Shown here piece by piece: positions 1 through 8,699 of a stretch of 64,000 nt of DNA (position 1 is the stretch's first letter; every line of letters starts with the position of its first letter). A program made the translations under genes and the position numbers. The notes beneath the pieces were generated by a model that was given only the letters and a program-made list of their open reading frames with translations, was not told the origin of the DNA and did not search any database. Source of the stretch: Streptococcus australis (GTDB lineage: Bacteria > Bacillota > Bacilli > Lactobacillales > Streptococcaceae); NCBI RefSeq assembly GCF_901543175.1, contig NZ_LR594040.1, forward strand, positions 1,364,001 to 1,428,000, written 5' to 3'.

Positions 1-27
1 AATCATACTTTTTTTAGGTTTTTTCAT
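1..27 (-). CDS. DUF1310-like lipoprotein, 5' end only (partial)
   Basis: The first nine codons read MKKPKKSMI, identical to the start of the intact lipoprotein at 946-1341, and the ribosome-site region (GGAGGCACC before ATG on the minus strand) is the same. The gene continues beyond base 1. It is the next unit of the array, so its product is probably another small lipoprotein; this is inferred from the first nine residues only. Confidence 0.75.
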
Positions 28-74
28 GGTGCCTCCTTTATGCTATCCTATCAATAAATTAGAAATGAACTTAC

Positions 75-311
75 TCATAGTATAGCATAACTTTCCTGTA
101 CCTTATCAGCTTTTTCATCAGGATTTTTTACAACTGCATAAACCTGCTCGCCTGCCCCAGTAGTATTGTTGTAGACTTGGGTGACAGTGCCAAGAATGTC
201 ATTGTTAGGAGTTCTAGCAATATTATCCAACTTTAAATTTCTATATTCTGTCATAGCTATCTGAAGTTGTTTATCATTGACATATTCTTTTTCCATAACT
301 CTATTCTCCAA
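75..311 (-). CDS. Hypothetical 78-aa protein, array copy 2
   Basis: I do not recognise a defined function. The C-terminal 40 residues (from GTVTQVYNNTTGAGEQVYAV to ESYAIL) are nearly identical to those of the 72-aa protein at 731-949, while the N-terminal halves differ apart from LQIAMTEY. No signal peptide or membrane segment is visible. The start overlaps the end of the upstream lipoprotein frame; an alternative start is the Met at residue 6 (base 296). The text resembles, from memory, the N-terminal end of larger streptococcal lipase-like proteins (pattern YNN..T.GEQVY), so it may be a detached or truncated module. That link is inference. It is probably co-translated with the lipoprotein. 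Confidence 0.6.
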   Translation of the reverse strand: MENRVMEKEYVNDKQLQIAMTEYRNLKLDNIARTPNNDILGTVTQVYNNTTGAGEQVYAVVKNPDEKADKVQESYAIL

Positions 312-683
312 GAAGTTTTGCTAATTTCCCTGAGTATATATAACCACTAGATTTTAAAATACCTTCATTATCTTCAATGATCCCAAATTGAAATTCCAAA
401 TCTTTATCATGATTCACATAAACTGTAACCTCCATTCCTCCCATGGGATTGTAATATAGGCTTTCATTATCAATTTCATATGATTTAATAACACCATCGT
501 CAGTTAAGGCATTTTGATCCAATGCTTTCATATGGCTTTCATATATTTTCTTCGCCTCATCACTTGTCGCGATGGCAATCATTTCTTGTTTCTTTTGATA
601 TTGGTGCATGCTACATCCTCCTACTGCTATTCCAATGACTGAATACTGAATAAAATAATCATACTTTTTTTAGATGTTTTCAT
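301..683 (-). pseudogene. DUF1310-like lipoprotein with frameshifted signal peptide
   Basis: This is a second copy of the lipoprotein at 946-1341. Compared with that copy it lacks 4 bp around 637-640. The frame from the ATG at 683 therefore reads MKTSKKSMIILFSIQSLE and stops, before the lipobox. The rest is open from an internal ATG at 609 (MHQYQKKQEM, 102 aa) and well conserved (IAIATSDEAKK, YNPMGG). The ATG at 609 has AGGAGG seven bases upstream, made of the former lipobox codons GGA GGA TGT, so a cytoplasmic product could still be made by re-initiation. As a lipoprotein it is broken. Confidence 0.8.
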
Positions 684-730
684 GGCGCCTCCTTTATGTT
701 ATCCTATCAATAAATTAGAAATGAACTTAC

Positions 731-949
731 TCATAGTATAGCATAACTTTCCTGTACCTTATCAGCTTCTTCATCAGGATTTTTTACAACTGCATAAACC
801 TGCTCCCCTGCTCCTGTAGTATTGTTGTAGACTTGGGTAACAGTGCCAACACTTCGATCATATTGATCCTTAACCTCACGATTAATTGAGTTATCGTTAT
901 ATTCAGTCATTGCAATCTGAAGATTTGAATCATCGACATACTTTCTCAT
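731..949 (-). CDS. Hypothetical 72-aa protein, array copy 1
   Basis: Paralogue of the 78-aa protein at 75-311. The last 40 residues are nearly the same (one Lys/Glu change in NPDEEADK) and the N-terminal part is divergent (KYVDDSNLQIAMTEYNDN). Its ATG overlaps the stop of the intact lipoprotein by four bases (ATGA), which implies translational coupling. There are no membrane segments. No function can be assigned from sequence. It may be the N-terminal remnant of a larger lipase-like protein or a genuine small partner of the lipoprotein. The strong conservation of the C-terminal half between copies argues against random decay. Confidence 0.6.
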   Translation of the reverse strand: MRKYVDDSNLQIAMTEYNDNSINREVKDQYDRSVGTVTQVYNNTTGAGEQVYAVVKNPDEEADKVQESYAIL

Positions 950-1341
950 TTTTTAGATTCCTTTAACATAGATGATAATTTTGGTGATACAGTATATCCA
1001 TAAGATTCATAATTACCTGAATTATCTTTTATTAAGCCAAAGTGAAAATCTAATTCCTTATCTTTATTAAAGTATATCCTTACCATTAGCCCTCCCATTG
1101 GATTATACTCTAAAGTTTCTGTATCAATATCATATGATTTAATGATTCCATCTTTTGTTAATGCTTTAGGATCATTTGCCTTCATATGATTTTCATAAAC
1201 CTTTTTCGCCTCATCGCTTGTTGCGATGGCAATCATTTTTTGTTTCTTTTGATATTGGTGCATGCTACATCCTCCTACTGCAATTCCAATTACTACTAAA
1301 ATACTGAATAAAATAATCATACTTTTTTTAGGTTTTTTCAT
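946..1341 (-). CDS. DUF1310-like lipoprotein, intact copy
   Basis: A 131-aa protein with a lysine-rich N-terminus (MKKPKKS), a hydrophobic segment and a lipobox-like end IAVGGCS, so probably a diacylated lipoprotein on the outer face of the membrane. The mature part carries IAIATSDEAKKVYENHM, DGIIKSYDID and YNPMGG, which match what I remember of the DUF1310 family of roughly 125-residue Gram-positive lipoproteins of unknown function. The ribosome site AAAGGAGGCACC precedes ATG. It is the first gene of the rightmost array unit and overlaps the 72-aa ORF. A role as an immunity or self-protection protein is possible but only speculative. Confidence 0.75.
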   Translation of the reverse strand: MKKPKKSMIILFSILVVIGIAVGGCSMHQYQKKQKMIAIATSDEAKKVYENHMKANDPKALTKDGIIKSYDIDTETLEYNPMGGLMVRIYFNKDKELDFHFGLIKDNSGNYESYGYTVSPKLSSMLKESKK

Positions 1342-1448
1342 GGTGCCTCCTTTACTCTACAGTATAATTCATCTATAGTATACCATAGATTATGGAGTAG
1401 GTTTCCTTTAAAATATTTCTCACATATTTAATAACTTCAAGAAAAGAT

Positions 1449-1605
1449 AGTCTGGGACAAAAAGATTTTGATTTTAGGAATTCTTTATTATAAATTTTTA
1501 AAATCAATAGATTAGACAAAAAAGCGAACAAGACAGAATTCTGAGTGTCAGATAACTGATTTTGTTCGCTTTTTATATTTAAGGTTAGACTTTTGTCCCA
1601 GACTC
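1449..1605. repeat. MITE-like element with 14-bp terminal inverted repeats
   Basis: The ends AGTCTGGGACAAAA (from 1449) and TTTTGTCCCAGACT (to 1605) are exact inverted repeats. Inside is a second perfect inverted repeat, AAAAAGCGAACAA and TTGTTCGCTTTTT, at about 1520-1574. There is no ORF of note. The element ends one base after the whiA stop codon and has T-runs on both strands, so it may act as a bidirectional terminator. The structure is that of a small non-autonomous mobile element; I cannot name the family. Confidence 0.7.
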
Positions 1606-1606
1606 T

Positions 1607-2518
1607 TTATAATTCATCCGCAATCTTGTTTATTTTTCTCAGTCTGTGGTTGACACCACTTTTGGTCAGGGGATTGCTCAAGCTATCTGCCAACTGCTGG
1701 ATAGAATAATCTGGGTGCTGAATCCGCAGACGAGCCACCTCCTGCAAATCTATTGGTAAATTTTCCAAGCCCATTCTATCTTTGATTTTACTGATATTAT
1801 TGATAGTCTTCATGCTGGCCGACACCGTTCGAGCGATATTGGCTGTTTCAGCGTTATTGGCTCGATTGAGATCATTACGAGTTTCACGCAAAATCTTGAC
1901 TCGCTCAAAGTTATCACGCGCCTGCATGGCACCAATCACAATCAAGAAATCCATGATGTCCTCTGCACGCTGGAGATAAGTAACTGCACCTTTCTTTCGC
2001 TCAATAACCTTGGCATCCAGTAAAAATTGCTGGAGGAGAGAGGCCAGTCCTTGGGCATGGTCCAGATAAACGGAACTAATCTCCAACTGGTACTTGCCAG
2101 ACTCAGGATCTCGGATGCTACCATTTGCCAGAAAGGCCCCACATAAGTAGGAACGACCAGCTTCTTCATCTGCTAAAATATTGGGATCAATACCTGTCTC
2201 CAAACCAAAGAAGGAATCCGCAAGCCGCAAATCAGCTAAAAGCTCCTGCACTCTCTCATCGGTATAGACCGTATAGACACGATTCTTACGAAGATTGCTT
2301 CTCTGATGGTGTCGAATCTCTGACTTGATATCATAAAAATGGAGAAAGGACTCATAGAGGTGCCGAGCCAACTTGGCATTTTCAGTCACGACAGACAAGG
2401 TCAGGCCAGAAGTCGAGAGACCAATACTGCCAGACATCTTGATGATGGCAGACAATTCATGACGACTGAGATGATGTTGACCAAGAATTTCCTCTTTTAC
2501 TGCAACTGTAAAACTCAT
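1607..2518 (-). CDS. whiA: WhiA-like DNA-binding protein
   Basis: A 303-aa protein starting [14 protein letters not shown]. Homologues have a LAGLIDADG-like N-terminal fold, seen here around residues 1-190 ([13 protein letters not shown]), and a C-terminal helix-turn-helix ([34 protein letters not shown]). In Firmicutes WhiA binds DNA and influences cell division and chromosome segregation. It is the last gene of rapZ-yvcK-whiA: its ATG overlaps the yvcK stop by four bases. The three-gene order is widely conserved. A MITE-like inverted repeat follows the stop and may terminate the operon. Confidence 0.95.
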   Translation of the reverse strand: MSFTVAVKEEILGQHHLSRHELSAIIKMSGSIGLSTSGLTLSVVTENAKLARHLYESFLHFYDIKSEIRHHQRSNLRKNRVYTVYTDERVQELLADLRLADSFFGLETGIDPNILADEEAGRSYLCGAFLANGSIRDPESGKYQLEISSVYLDHAQGLASLLQQFLLDAKVIERKKGAVTYLQRAEDIMDFLIVIGAMQARDNFERVKILRETRNDLNRANNAETANIARTVSASMKTINNISKIKDRMGLENLPIDLQEVARLRIQHPDYSIQQLADSLSNPLTKSGVNHRLRKINKIADEL

Positions 2519-3492
2519 TTTCTCACCTGTATGATGCGCATCAATTCATCCACAATCAAATCACCATCGTGGAAGGCTCCTCCATTTTCCAAACGAAGGA
2601 AGTTGGATGAAATCACACGAGGGACCTGTTTGCAAAGACCAGCAAAGTCATGCTCCACCTGAACCAAATATTCATCAAAACGGTTGGTATTCATGTATTC
2701 TCTAGGAACCTTCTCGATATTGACCAAGACCGTATCAATAAAAGGCCGACCTAGATGTCGATGGAGAACTTCCACGTGGTCGCTGTCTGAAAAGTGCTCT
2801 GTTTCCCCACGCTGGGTCATGATATTGCAGACATAGGCAATCTCCGCCTTGGTCTCCAAGAGAGCCTGCCCAATCTCCTCAATGACAATATTTGGCAAAA
2901 TCGATGTAAAGAGGGAACCAGGCCCCAAGACGATCATGTCACTCTCGAGAATGGTATTGACTACTCGACGGCTGGCTTGGGGTGTTTCATCATCCAAGGT
3001 ATTGGTCACATAGACATGGTCAATCATGCCTGGATGATCAGCAATGTGGCTCTCACCTGCCACCTCAGAACCGTCTTTAAAGACTGCATGCAGTGTCAAA
3101 GGATGATCGCTTGAGGGGTAGATCTTTCCTGTTGTGTGAAAGAATTTACTGAGTAATTGCATAGCATTGTAGGTAGATCCTTGCATTTCAGAAAGCCCTG
3201 CTATGATGATATTTCCTAGCGGATGACCCGCAAAAGCTCCAGCCTCTTCTGAAAATCGGTACTGAAAAACCTTCTCATAAAACTTAGGCATATCCGACAT
3301 GGCTACCAGAACATTACGAAGATCTCCAGGCGGTGTCAGCTGTTGAATATTCTTTCTTAGCTCACCAGAAGAACCACCATCATCAGCTACCGTTACGATG
3401 GCTGCGATGTCAACATCCTTTTCCCGCAAACTTTTTAAAATGACGGGGATACCAGTCCCTCCACCAATCACCGTTATTTTTGGTTTTCTCAT
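2515..3492 (-). CDS. yvcK: Gluconeogenesis factor, YvcK/CofD-like family
   Basis: A 325-aa cytoplasmic protein of the UPF0052/CofD-like family. It begins with a Rossmann-type nucleotide-sugar binding loop ([15 protein letters not shown], residues 8-22), followed by [13 protein letters not shown] and PPGDLRNVL, the family signatures. In Bacillus YvcK binds UDP-GlcNAc and is needed for growth on gluconeogenic carbon sources and for envelope homeostasis. It sits between rapZ and whiA and overlaps both by four bases. No catalytic activity is implied by the sequence. Confidence 0.93.
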   Translation of the reverse strand: MRKPKITVIGGGTGIPVILKSLREKDVDIAAIVTVADDGGSSGELRKNIQQLTPPGDLRNVLVAMSDMPKFYEKVFQYRFSEEAGAFAGHPLGNIIIAGLSEMQGSTYNAMQLLSKFFHTTGKIYPSSDHPLTLHAVFKDGSEVAGESHIADHPGMIDHVYVTNTLDDETPQASRRVVNTILESDMIVLGPGSLFTSILPNIVIEEIGQALLETKAEIAYVCNIMTQRGETEHFSDSDHVEVLHRHLGRPFIDTVLVNIEKVPREYMNTNRFDEYLVQVEHDFAGLCKQVPRVISSNFLRLENGGAFHDGDLIVDELMRIIQVRK

Positions 3493-4379
3493 GAACGGTT
3501 TACCGTTTCCTTTCTTCTGTCTTTGTCACGATGGCTTTCATTGACAGGCCAGTTTTTAGCAAGGTCCTCAGCTATGCGCTTGGCAAAGGCGACACTACGG
3601 TGCTGGCCACCTGTACATCCTACTGCAATAGTTAAAACGGACTTGCCTTCTTTTTTGTAACTTGGCAAGATCGGCTCAATCAAGGCTAGCAAGTGCTGAT
3701 AGAAACTTTCAGACTCTTCATGATTCATCACATAGTTGTAGACAGGCTCATCCAGCCCCGTTTGATTACGCAGCTCTGGTAGGTAATAGGGATTTGGCAA
3801 GAAACGGACATCAAAGACCAAGTCTGCATCAATAGGGATACCATACTTAAATCCAAAAGACATGACCTCGATACGGAAAGACTGGGCCTGTTCTTGGTCT
3901 GAAAATTGCTCAGCAATGGTTTTACGAAGTTCACGCGGAGTGAGTTCTGTCGTATCCACCACGTTTTGACTCATGTTTTTCAAAGGTGCCAAGAGTTCAC
4001 GTTCTAGCTTGATGCCATCTAAAATCCGACCATCCGCTGCTAGAGGGTGACTCCGTCTGGTTTCCTTGTAACGAGCGACCAATTCCTTATCTTTTGCATC
4101 CAAAAAGAGAATTTTGAAATCCAATTCATCCTGGTTTTCCAATTCATCCAAAACAGCCTGAATCTCCGAGAAGAAGGAACGACTACGCATATCCACTACC
4201 AAGGCCAGTTTGTGATCATCATCCTTGGTCTCAACCAACTGTAAAAACTTTGGCAAGAGGGCTGGTGGCATATTGTCAATGGTGAAATATCCCAAATCCT
4301 CGAAAGACTGAATGGCTACCGTTTTCCCTGCACCACTCATCCCTGTTACAATCACAAGGTGAAGTTGTTTTTTTGTCAT
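3489..4379 (-). CDS. rapZ: RapZ-family nucleotide-binding protein (YvcJ)
   Basis: A 296-aa P-loop ATP/GTPase with Walker A GMSGAGKT (residues 13-20), the [14 protein letters not shown] segment and the C-terminal family signature [20 protein letters not shown]. In E. coli the homologue is an RNA-binding adaptor controlling GlmZ; in Bacillus YvcJ has nucleotidase activity. Which applies here is unknown. It is the first gene of the rapZ-yvcK-whiA operon and lies just downstream of a terminator that closes the preceding ridA unit. The length is normal for the family. Confidence 0.93.
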   Translation of the reverse strand: MTKKQLHLVIVTGMSGAGKTVAIQSFEDLGYFTIDNMPPALLPKFLQLVETKDDDHKLALVVDMRSRSFFSEIQAVLDELENQDELDFKILFLDAKDKELVARYKETRRSHPLAADGRILDGIKLERELLAPLKNMSQNVVDTTELTPRELRKTIAEQFSDQEQAQSFRIEVMSFGFKYGIPIDADLVFDVRFLPNPYYLPELRNQTGLDEPVYNYVMNHEESESFYQHLLALIEPILPSYKKEGKSVLTIAVGCTGGQHRSVAFAKRIAEDLAKNWPVNESHRDKDRRKETVNRS

Positions 4380-4395
4380 CTATCTCTCCTTATAT

Positions 4396-4422
4396 CAAAA
4401 AAAGTTTGGCAGAGCCAAACTT
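4396..4422 (-). terminator. Intrinsic terminator after ridA
   Basis: On the minus strand GAAGTTTGGC-TCT-GCCAAACTT is followed by a run of T. It lies between the ridA stop and the rapZ start, separating the clpX-engB-ridA unit from rapZ-yvcK-whiA. Confidence 0.8.
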
Positions 4423-4430
4423 CAACTAGC

Positions 4431-4811
4431 TTATCCAATCTCTGCGATCACTTCAATTTCGACTTTTACATCACGAGGAAGACGTGCAACTTCCACAGCT
4501 GAACGAGCTGGAAATTCCTCTTTAAAGGCCGTTTGGTAAACCTCGTTAAAAGGAACAAAGTCATTCATATCGCTCAAGAAGCAAGTTGTTTTGACAACAT
4601 GGTCAAAGTCTGTTCCTGCTTCAGCCAAAATAGCACCGATATTTTTTAAAACTTGTTCTGTCTGTTCTTGGATCGTTTCTCCAACTATTTCCCCAGTTTC
4701 AGGTGAAAGAGGAACTTGACCGCTAGCAAACAAAAGATTGCCAACGATTTTCCCTTGAACATAAGGTCCGATAGCCTTTGGAGCTTTGTCTGTATGAATT
4801 GTTTTTGCCAT
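4431..4811 (-). CDS. RidA/YjgF-family enamine/imine deaminase
   Basis: A 126-aa Rid-family protein. Members hydrolyse reactive 2-aminoacrylate-type enamines and imines released by PLP enzymes, giving a keto acid and ammonia. The substrate-binding arginine is present in the signature RSAVEVARLPRDVKVEIEVIA near the C-terminus, with the N-terminal APKAIGPYVQG and LLFASGQVP segments. It is 9 bases downstream of engB and followed by a terminator, so it ends the clpX-engB-ridA unit. The exact physiological substrate is not shown. Confidence 0.93.
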   Translation of the reverse strand: MAKTIHTDKAPKAIGPYVQGKIVGNLLFASGQVPLSPETGEIVGETIQEQTEQVLKNIGAILAEAGTDFDHVVKTTCFLSDMNDFVPFNEVYQTAFKEEFPARSAVEVARLPRDVKVEIEVIAEIG

Positions 4812-4820
4812 TTCTTTCCC

Positions 4821-5414
4821 TCACAATTTTTCTAATATTGCATTCCAAGCTTCATCCATCCCTGCCTTGCTGACAGATGAAAAGAGGATGAAGTCGTCAC
4901 TTGGGTCAAAGTTTAATTTCTTTTTGATTGCTGATTCATGCTTGTTCCACTTACCACGAGGAATCTTGTCCGCCTTGGTCGCAACGATGATAACCGGAAT
5001 CTCATAATACTTGAGAAATTCGTACATCTGCACATCATCTGCTGACGGGTCGTGACGGAGATCCACCAGACTGACCACTGCACGGAGATTTTCACGAGTT
5101 GTGAGGTACTCCTCAATCATGCGCCCCCACTTTTCACGTTCCTTTTTGGAAACGCGAGCGTAGCCATACCCAGGCACATCCACAAAGCGCATCTTGTCAT
5201 CGATGTTAAAAAAGTTAAGGAGCTGGGTTTTCCCAGGTTTCCCTGATGTACGAGCTAGATTCTTGCGGTTCAACATGGTGTTAATAAAGCTAGACTTGCC
5301 AACATTTGAACGCCCTGCTAGGGCAATCTCTGGCAGTTCATCCTGCGGATAGTGGGATTTATTGGCCGCACTGAGCAAGATTTCAGCATTGTGTGTATTG
5401 ATTTCCATAGTCAC
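4821..5414 (-). CDS. engB: Ribosome biogenesis GTPase YsxC/EngB
   Basis: A 197-aa TrmE-Era-EngA-like GTPase. G1 is GRSNVGKSS (about 33-41), G3 is DVPGYGYA, G4 is TKADK and G5 is SSVSKAG. EngB is required for late 50S subunit assembly. It lies 2 bases after the clpX stop, a coupling also found in other streptococci and bacilli. The ATG at 5414 is followed two codons later by another Met; both are plausible starts. Confidence 0.95.
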   Translation of the reverse strand: MTMEINTHNAEILLSAANKSHYPQDELPEIALAGRSNVGKSSFINTMLNRKNLARTSGKPGKTQLLNFFNIDDKMRFVDVPGYGYARVSKKEREKWGRMIEEYLTTRENLRAVVSLVDLRHDPSADDVQMYEFLKYYEIPVIIVATKADKIPRGKWNKHESAIKKKLNFDPSDDFILFSSVSKAGMDEAWNAILEKL

Positions 5415-5416
5415 CT

Positions 5417-6649
5417 CTAGGCTGTTTCTAGAATGGGTTTTTCCGTTCCATCAACAGCTTCTTTTGTGATGCGAACCAATTTCACATTTTCTTGACTTGG
5501 CACTTCAAACATAACGTCTAGCATGGTTTCTTCGATGATTGATCGAAGACCACGCGCACCCGTTTTGCGTTCGATAGCCTTATTGGCGATTTCTTGTAAG
5601 GCTTCGTCGTCAAATTCCAACTCAACATCATCATAAGAAAGCAAGGTTTGGTATTGTTTCACCAAGGCATTTCTTGGTTCCTTCAAGATGCGAACCAAGT
5701 CATCGACTGTCAATTGCTCAAGAGCAGCAAAGACAGGCAAGCGTCCAATCAACTCAGGGATAATACCGAATTTTTGAATATCTTCTGCGATGATTTCTTG
5801 CATGTAGGAGCTGTTTTCATCAATCGCTTTATTATTTTGGCCGAAACCAATAACTTTTTCACCCAAACGTTGTTTAACGATTTCTTCGATGCCATCAAAA
5901 GCACCACCCACGATAAAGAGGATATTTTTAGTATCCACTTGAATCATCTCTTGTTGCGGATGTTTGCGTCCACCTTGAGGCGGCACGCTAGCGACAGTTC
6001 CCTCGATAATCTTGAGAAGGGCTTGTTGCACTCCTTCACCCGAAACGTCACGTGTGATAGACACATTCTCGCTCTTCTTGGCAATCTTGTCTATTTCATC
6101 AACGTAGATAATCCCACGTTCTGCACGTTCGATGTTAAAGTCAGCAGCCTGCAAGAGTTTGAGGAGGATATTTTCCACGTCCTCACCCACATATCCAGCC
6201 TCAGTCAGAGCTGTTGCATCTGCAATGGCAAAAGGCACGTTCAAGCTCTTAGCCAAGGTCTGGGCCAAGAAAGTTTTCCCAGAACCAGTCGGGCCAATCA
6301 TCAAGATGTTTGACTTTTGCAAATCCACATCTTCTGACTCTTCACGCGTATCATGGAAATTGATGCGTTTGTAGTGGTTGTAAACTGCCACTGCCAAGGC
6401 ACGTTTGGCACGATCTTGACCAATCACATAGTGGTTCAAGATATTGAGGAGCTCGATTGGTTTTGGTACTTCGGACAAGTCTGCCAAGACTTCCTCGGCC
6501 AACTCCTCCCGAATGATCTCCTGGGCCAATTCCACACATTCATTACAGATAAAGGCATTGTTCCCAGCGATTATTTTCTTTACTTCTTCTTGGCTTTTGC
6601 CACAAAATGAGCAATAAACCATCATATCATTTTTCCTATTTGTAGGCAT
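5417..6649 (-). CDS. clpX: ATP-dependent Clp protease ATP-binding subunit ClpX
   Basis: A 410-aa AAA+ unfoldase that feeds substrates to ClpP. It has the N-terminal zinc-binding domain (CSFC...CNEC, residues 13-38), Walker A GPTGSGKT, Walker B IIYVDEID, the pore-loop GYVGED and a C-terminal sensor-2 region with [10 protein letters not shown]. The start ATG at 6649 follows GGAAGGAAATC. It lies downstream of folA and the 56-aa membrane gene and directly upstream of engB. The long ORF on the opposite strand (5648-6313) is a shadow. Confidence 0.97.
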   Translation of the reverse strand: MPTNRKNDMMVYCSFCGKSQEEVKKIIAGNNAFICNECVELAQEIIREELAEEVLADLSEVPKPIELLNILNHYVIGQDRAKRALAVAVYNHYKRINFHDTREESEDVDLQKSNILMIGPTGSGKTFLAQTLAKSLNVPFAIADATALTEAGYVGEDVENILLKLLQAADFNIERAERGIIYVDEIDKIAKKSENVSITRDVSGEGVQQALLKIIEGTVASVPPQGGRKHPQQEMIQVDTKNILFIVGGAFDGIEEIVKQRLGEKVIGFGQNNKAIDENSSYMQEIIAEDIQKFGIIPELIGRLPVFAALEQLTVDDLVRILKEPRNALVKQYQTLLSYDDVELEFDDEALQEIANKAIERKTGARGLRSIIEETMLDVMFEVPSQENVKLVRITKEAVDGTEKPILETA

Positions 6650-6680
6650 GATTTCCTTCCATTCTAATTTATCATTCTAT

Positions 6681-6851
6681 CTAAAATAAGGTCATATAAA
6701 AAGCGTGGACACTGTTCACCAGATTGGTAAAAGCATTCAACCAGAGTAAGGCAGACAGTCCATAGCGCTTCTTACGAAAAGCCTGTGCTCCAGTCAAAAT
6801 ACAGATCACACACAAAAAAGCTGTAAAAAATCCAAATATACTGCGCTCCAT
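6681..6851 (-). CDS. Small membrane protein, 56 aa
   Basis: A short frame starts at ATG 6851, which overlaps the folA stop (TAATG), and ends with TAG at 6681. It reads [20 protein letters not shown], then GAQAFRKKRYGLSALLWLNA and ends FYMTLF. There are two hydrophobic stretches separated by a basic loop (RKKRYG), typical of a small two-helix membrane protein. The start sits within coupling distance of folA, and clpX begins 31 bases downstream. Similar small ORFs sit between folA and clpX in pneumococci, as I remember. The function is unknown. Confidence 0.75.
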   Translation of the reverse strand: MERSIFGFFTAFLCVICILTGAQAFRKKRYGLSALLWLNAFTNLVNSVHAFYMTLF

Positions 6852-7357
6852 TAGACTTCCTTTCTCTTTCGGTATTGGATGGTAAAATCATAGTCGTTTT
6901 TCTCATCTCGGGTATAAGATTTGCTTGCTACTGTCTCAAATCGAGACAAGTCAAAATCCTCAGGGAAATAGGTATCTCCCTCCACCTGAGCATGAATCTG
7001 TGTCACGATGATTTCATCTAAATAGGGCTCAAAAGCCTGAAAAATCTGTTTTCCACCAATGATATAGAGATTTTTTTCCTGACTCTGATACCACGCTAAA
7101 ACAGACTCCACATCTTGAAACACAAGCGCTCCATCCACGACTTCGTCACTGTTTCGTGTCAAAATCAAGGTTTGGCGTTTGGGAAGCAGACGACGCCCCA
7201 TTCCATCAAAAGTCACTCGTCCCATCAAGATGGCGTGATTCAAAGTTGTTTCCTTAAAATGTTGTAATTCTGCTGGCAAATGCCAAGGAAGACGGTCTTC
7301 TTTGCCAATCACACCTTTTTCATCTTGGGCCCAAATGGCTACGATTTTCTTTGTCAT
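6851..7357 (-). CDS. folA: Dihydrofolate reductase
   Basis: A 168-aa enzyme reducing dihydrofolate to tetrahydrofolate with NADPH. Recognisable parts are [36 protein letters not shown] and [13 protein letters not shown]. Residue 100 is Ile; the well-known trimethoprim resistance change in pneumococci is Ile100Leu, so this allele looks wild type at that site. It appears to be the first gene of folA-orf56-clpX-engB-ridA. Confidence 0.97.
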   Translation of the reverse strand: MTKKIVAIWAQDEKGVIGKEDRLPWHLPAELQHFKETTLNHAILMGRVTFDGMGRRLLPKRQTLILTRNSDEVVDGALVFQDVESVLAWYQSQEKNLYIIGGKQIFQAFEPYLDEIIVTQIHAQVEGDTYFPEDFDLSRFETVASKSYTRDEKNDYDFTIQYRKRKEV

Positions 7358-7434
7358 GCTTCCATCCTTTTCATTGATACTACTATTTTATCAAAAATCT
7401 CCCAAAAAGACTGTTTTCAAATGCTCCCCAAAGA

Positions 7435-7466
7435 GAGAAAAGAAGCAGGCTAGCCTTAGCCTGCTT
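7435..7466 (-). terminator. Intrinsic terminator after cmk
   Basis: On the minus strand AAGCAGGCTA-AGG-CTAGCCTGCTT, followed by TTTTCTC, lies 10 bases after the cmk stop. Confidence 0.85.
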
Positions 7467-7475
7467 CACCTGTCA

Positions 7476-8150
7476 CTAGGACATGCGTTTTTTTGCTTCT
7501 GATTCAATTTTTTCGACCACTTCTTGGATACTTAATCCAGTTGTGTCAAGGTAAACTGCATCCTCAGCCTGTTTAAGAGGCGAGGTTTCGCGATGACTAT
7601 CTTTGTAATCACGTGCCGCAATCTCTTCTTTCAGAGTTTCCAAGTCAGTCTCAATCCCTTTAGCAATATTTTCCTTGTAACGTCGTTCTGCTCTTTCTTC
7701 AACAGAAGCCACTAGGAAAATCTTGAGTTCAGCTTGTGGTAAAACAACTGTCCCGATATCACGCCCATCCATGACGATACCACCTTGCTGGGCAATCTCC
7801 TGTTGGAGAGAAACCAGTTTCTCACGTACTTCAGGAATAGCAGCAATGCTTGAAACCTTGTTGGTCACTTCATTTTCACGAATCGGATGAGTAATATCAA
7901 CATCCCCTACAAAAACAAGTTGTTCGCCTGCCTCCGAACGTCCAAAACTAATAGGGTGTTGGTTAAGAAGCTCAAGAAGTTGGTCTACATTTCCTGCATT
8001 CAACTGGTGCTTGAGTGCTATATAAGTTGCAGCACGGTACATAGCGCCTGTATCAAGATAAGTGTAGCCAAAATCCTTGGCAACAATCTTTGCGACCGTA
8101 CTCTTACCACTAGAAGCAGGACCATCAATAGCAATTTGAATTATCTTCAT
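7476..8150 (-). CDS. cmk: Cytidylate kinase
   Basis: A 224-aa NMP kinase phosphorylating CMP/dCMP. Walker A is GPASSGKST (residues 9-17); [10 protein letters not shown] and the [12 protein letters not shown] segment are diagnostic of Cmk. The length is standard. It follows the LysM-type surface protein gene by 9 bases and ends with a strong terminator. From memory the order cmk, SAG1386-type protein, ferredoxin, glycosyltransferase, galE is also seen in pneumococci, but its junction with folA is not, so a rearrangement relative to that species is likely. Confidence 0.95.
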   Translation of the reverse strand: MKIIQIAIDGPASSGKSTVAKIVAKDFGYTYLDTGAMYRAATYIALKHQLNAGNVDQLLELLNQHPISFGRSEAGEQLVFVGDVDITHPIRENEVTNKVSSIAAIPEVREKLVSLQQEIAQQGGIVMDGRDIGTVVLPQAELKIFLVASVEERAERRYKENIAKGIETDLETLKEEIAARDYKDSHRETSPLKQAEDAVYLDTTGLSIQEVVEKIESEAKKRMS

Positions 8151-8159
8151 TTCCGACTC

Positions 8160-8654
8160 CTATCTAGTCTTGATGACATCACCAGGGTTGGCAAACCAAG
8201 TTCCTGATGACATATGAGAAGGATTTAGAGCTTCTAGCTGGGCAATGGAAATCCCTGCACGCTGAGCGAGAGCTGCTTCTCCTTCTCCAGGCTGAACAGT
8301 AAGCGTTCCTTCTCCATCTATGTGTTCTTCAGAACTACTTTCTGAAGGAGTTGATTCTTTCGTTTCTTGAGCTTTACTAGTAGAGGAAGAAGACTCTTCC
8401 ACTTTAGAGGTTGACGATGGAGCTGAAGAATCATAAAAATCCTTCAAAGCTGCCGTGCGGTTACTTCCCCCAGTAGAAAGGTAAATCAATACGACAACCA
8501 TCGCTACAACGATTACAAAGAAGAGGCTAGCTAGAATGGTCAAGACACGATTGGCAACAACGCCTTTTCCCTTTTGTTTACGGTGACGACGTTCCGATCT
8601 TGATTCTTCCTCATTGTTTTCATAAATATCTTCTTGCCATGGTTCTTTTTCCAT
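8160..8654 (-). CDS. Membrane-anchored LysM-type surface protein (SAG1386/EF1546 family)
   Basis: A 164-aa protein. It has a charged cytoplasmic N-terminus (KEPWQEDIYENNEEESRSERRHRKQ), one membrane helix at about 36-59, a Ser/Thr/Glu-rich linker (SSAPSSTSKVEESSSSTSK) and a C-terminal LysM-like domain (LTVQPGEGEAALAQRAGI, LNPSHMSSGTWFANPGDVIK). The topology is cytoplasm-in, so the LysM domain would face the cell wall and bind peptidoglycan. It lies upstream of cmk and divergent from the ferredoxin. The precise function is unknown. Confidence 0.8.
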   Translation of the reverse strand: MEKEPWQEDIYENNEEESRSERRHRKQKGKGVVANRVLTILASLFFVIVVAMVVVLIYLSTGGSNRTAALKDFYDSSAPSSTSKVEESSSSTSKAQETKESTPSESSSEEHIDGEGTLTVQPGEGEAALAQRAGISIAQLEALNPSHMSSGTWFANPGDVIKTR

Positions 8655-8699
8655 ACCTTACTCCTTGTATTTTTTAAACTTTCTTATTACAATATAAAT

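Larger units (their letters stand above)
1..1345 (-). repeat. Tandem array of a two-gene unit (about 656 bp)
   Basis: Bases 1-190 are nearly identical to 658-847, including the lipoprotein start, its ribosome site, the intergenic spacer and the 3' half of the small downstream gene. A third lipoprotein start lies at 1341. Each unit is a DUF1310-like lipoprotein gene followed by a 72-78 aa ORF. The array is cut by the window edge, so the copy number is at least two plus a partial. Conservation is highest at the unit ends and lower in the 5' half of the small ORF. Confidence 0.9.

Noticed and set aside
5648..6313. 221-aa plus-strand ORF inside clpX
   Set aside because: Antisense shadow of a well-defined, conserved clpX; composition is not protein-like and no start signal is seen.
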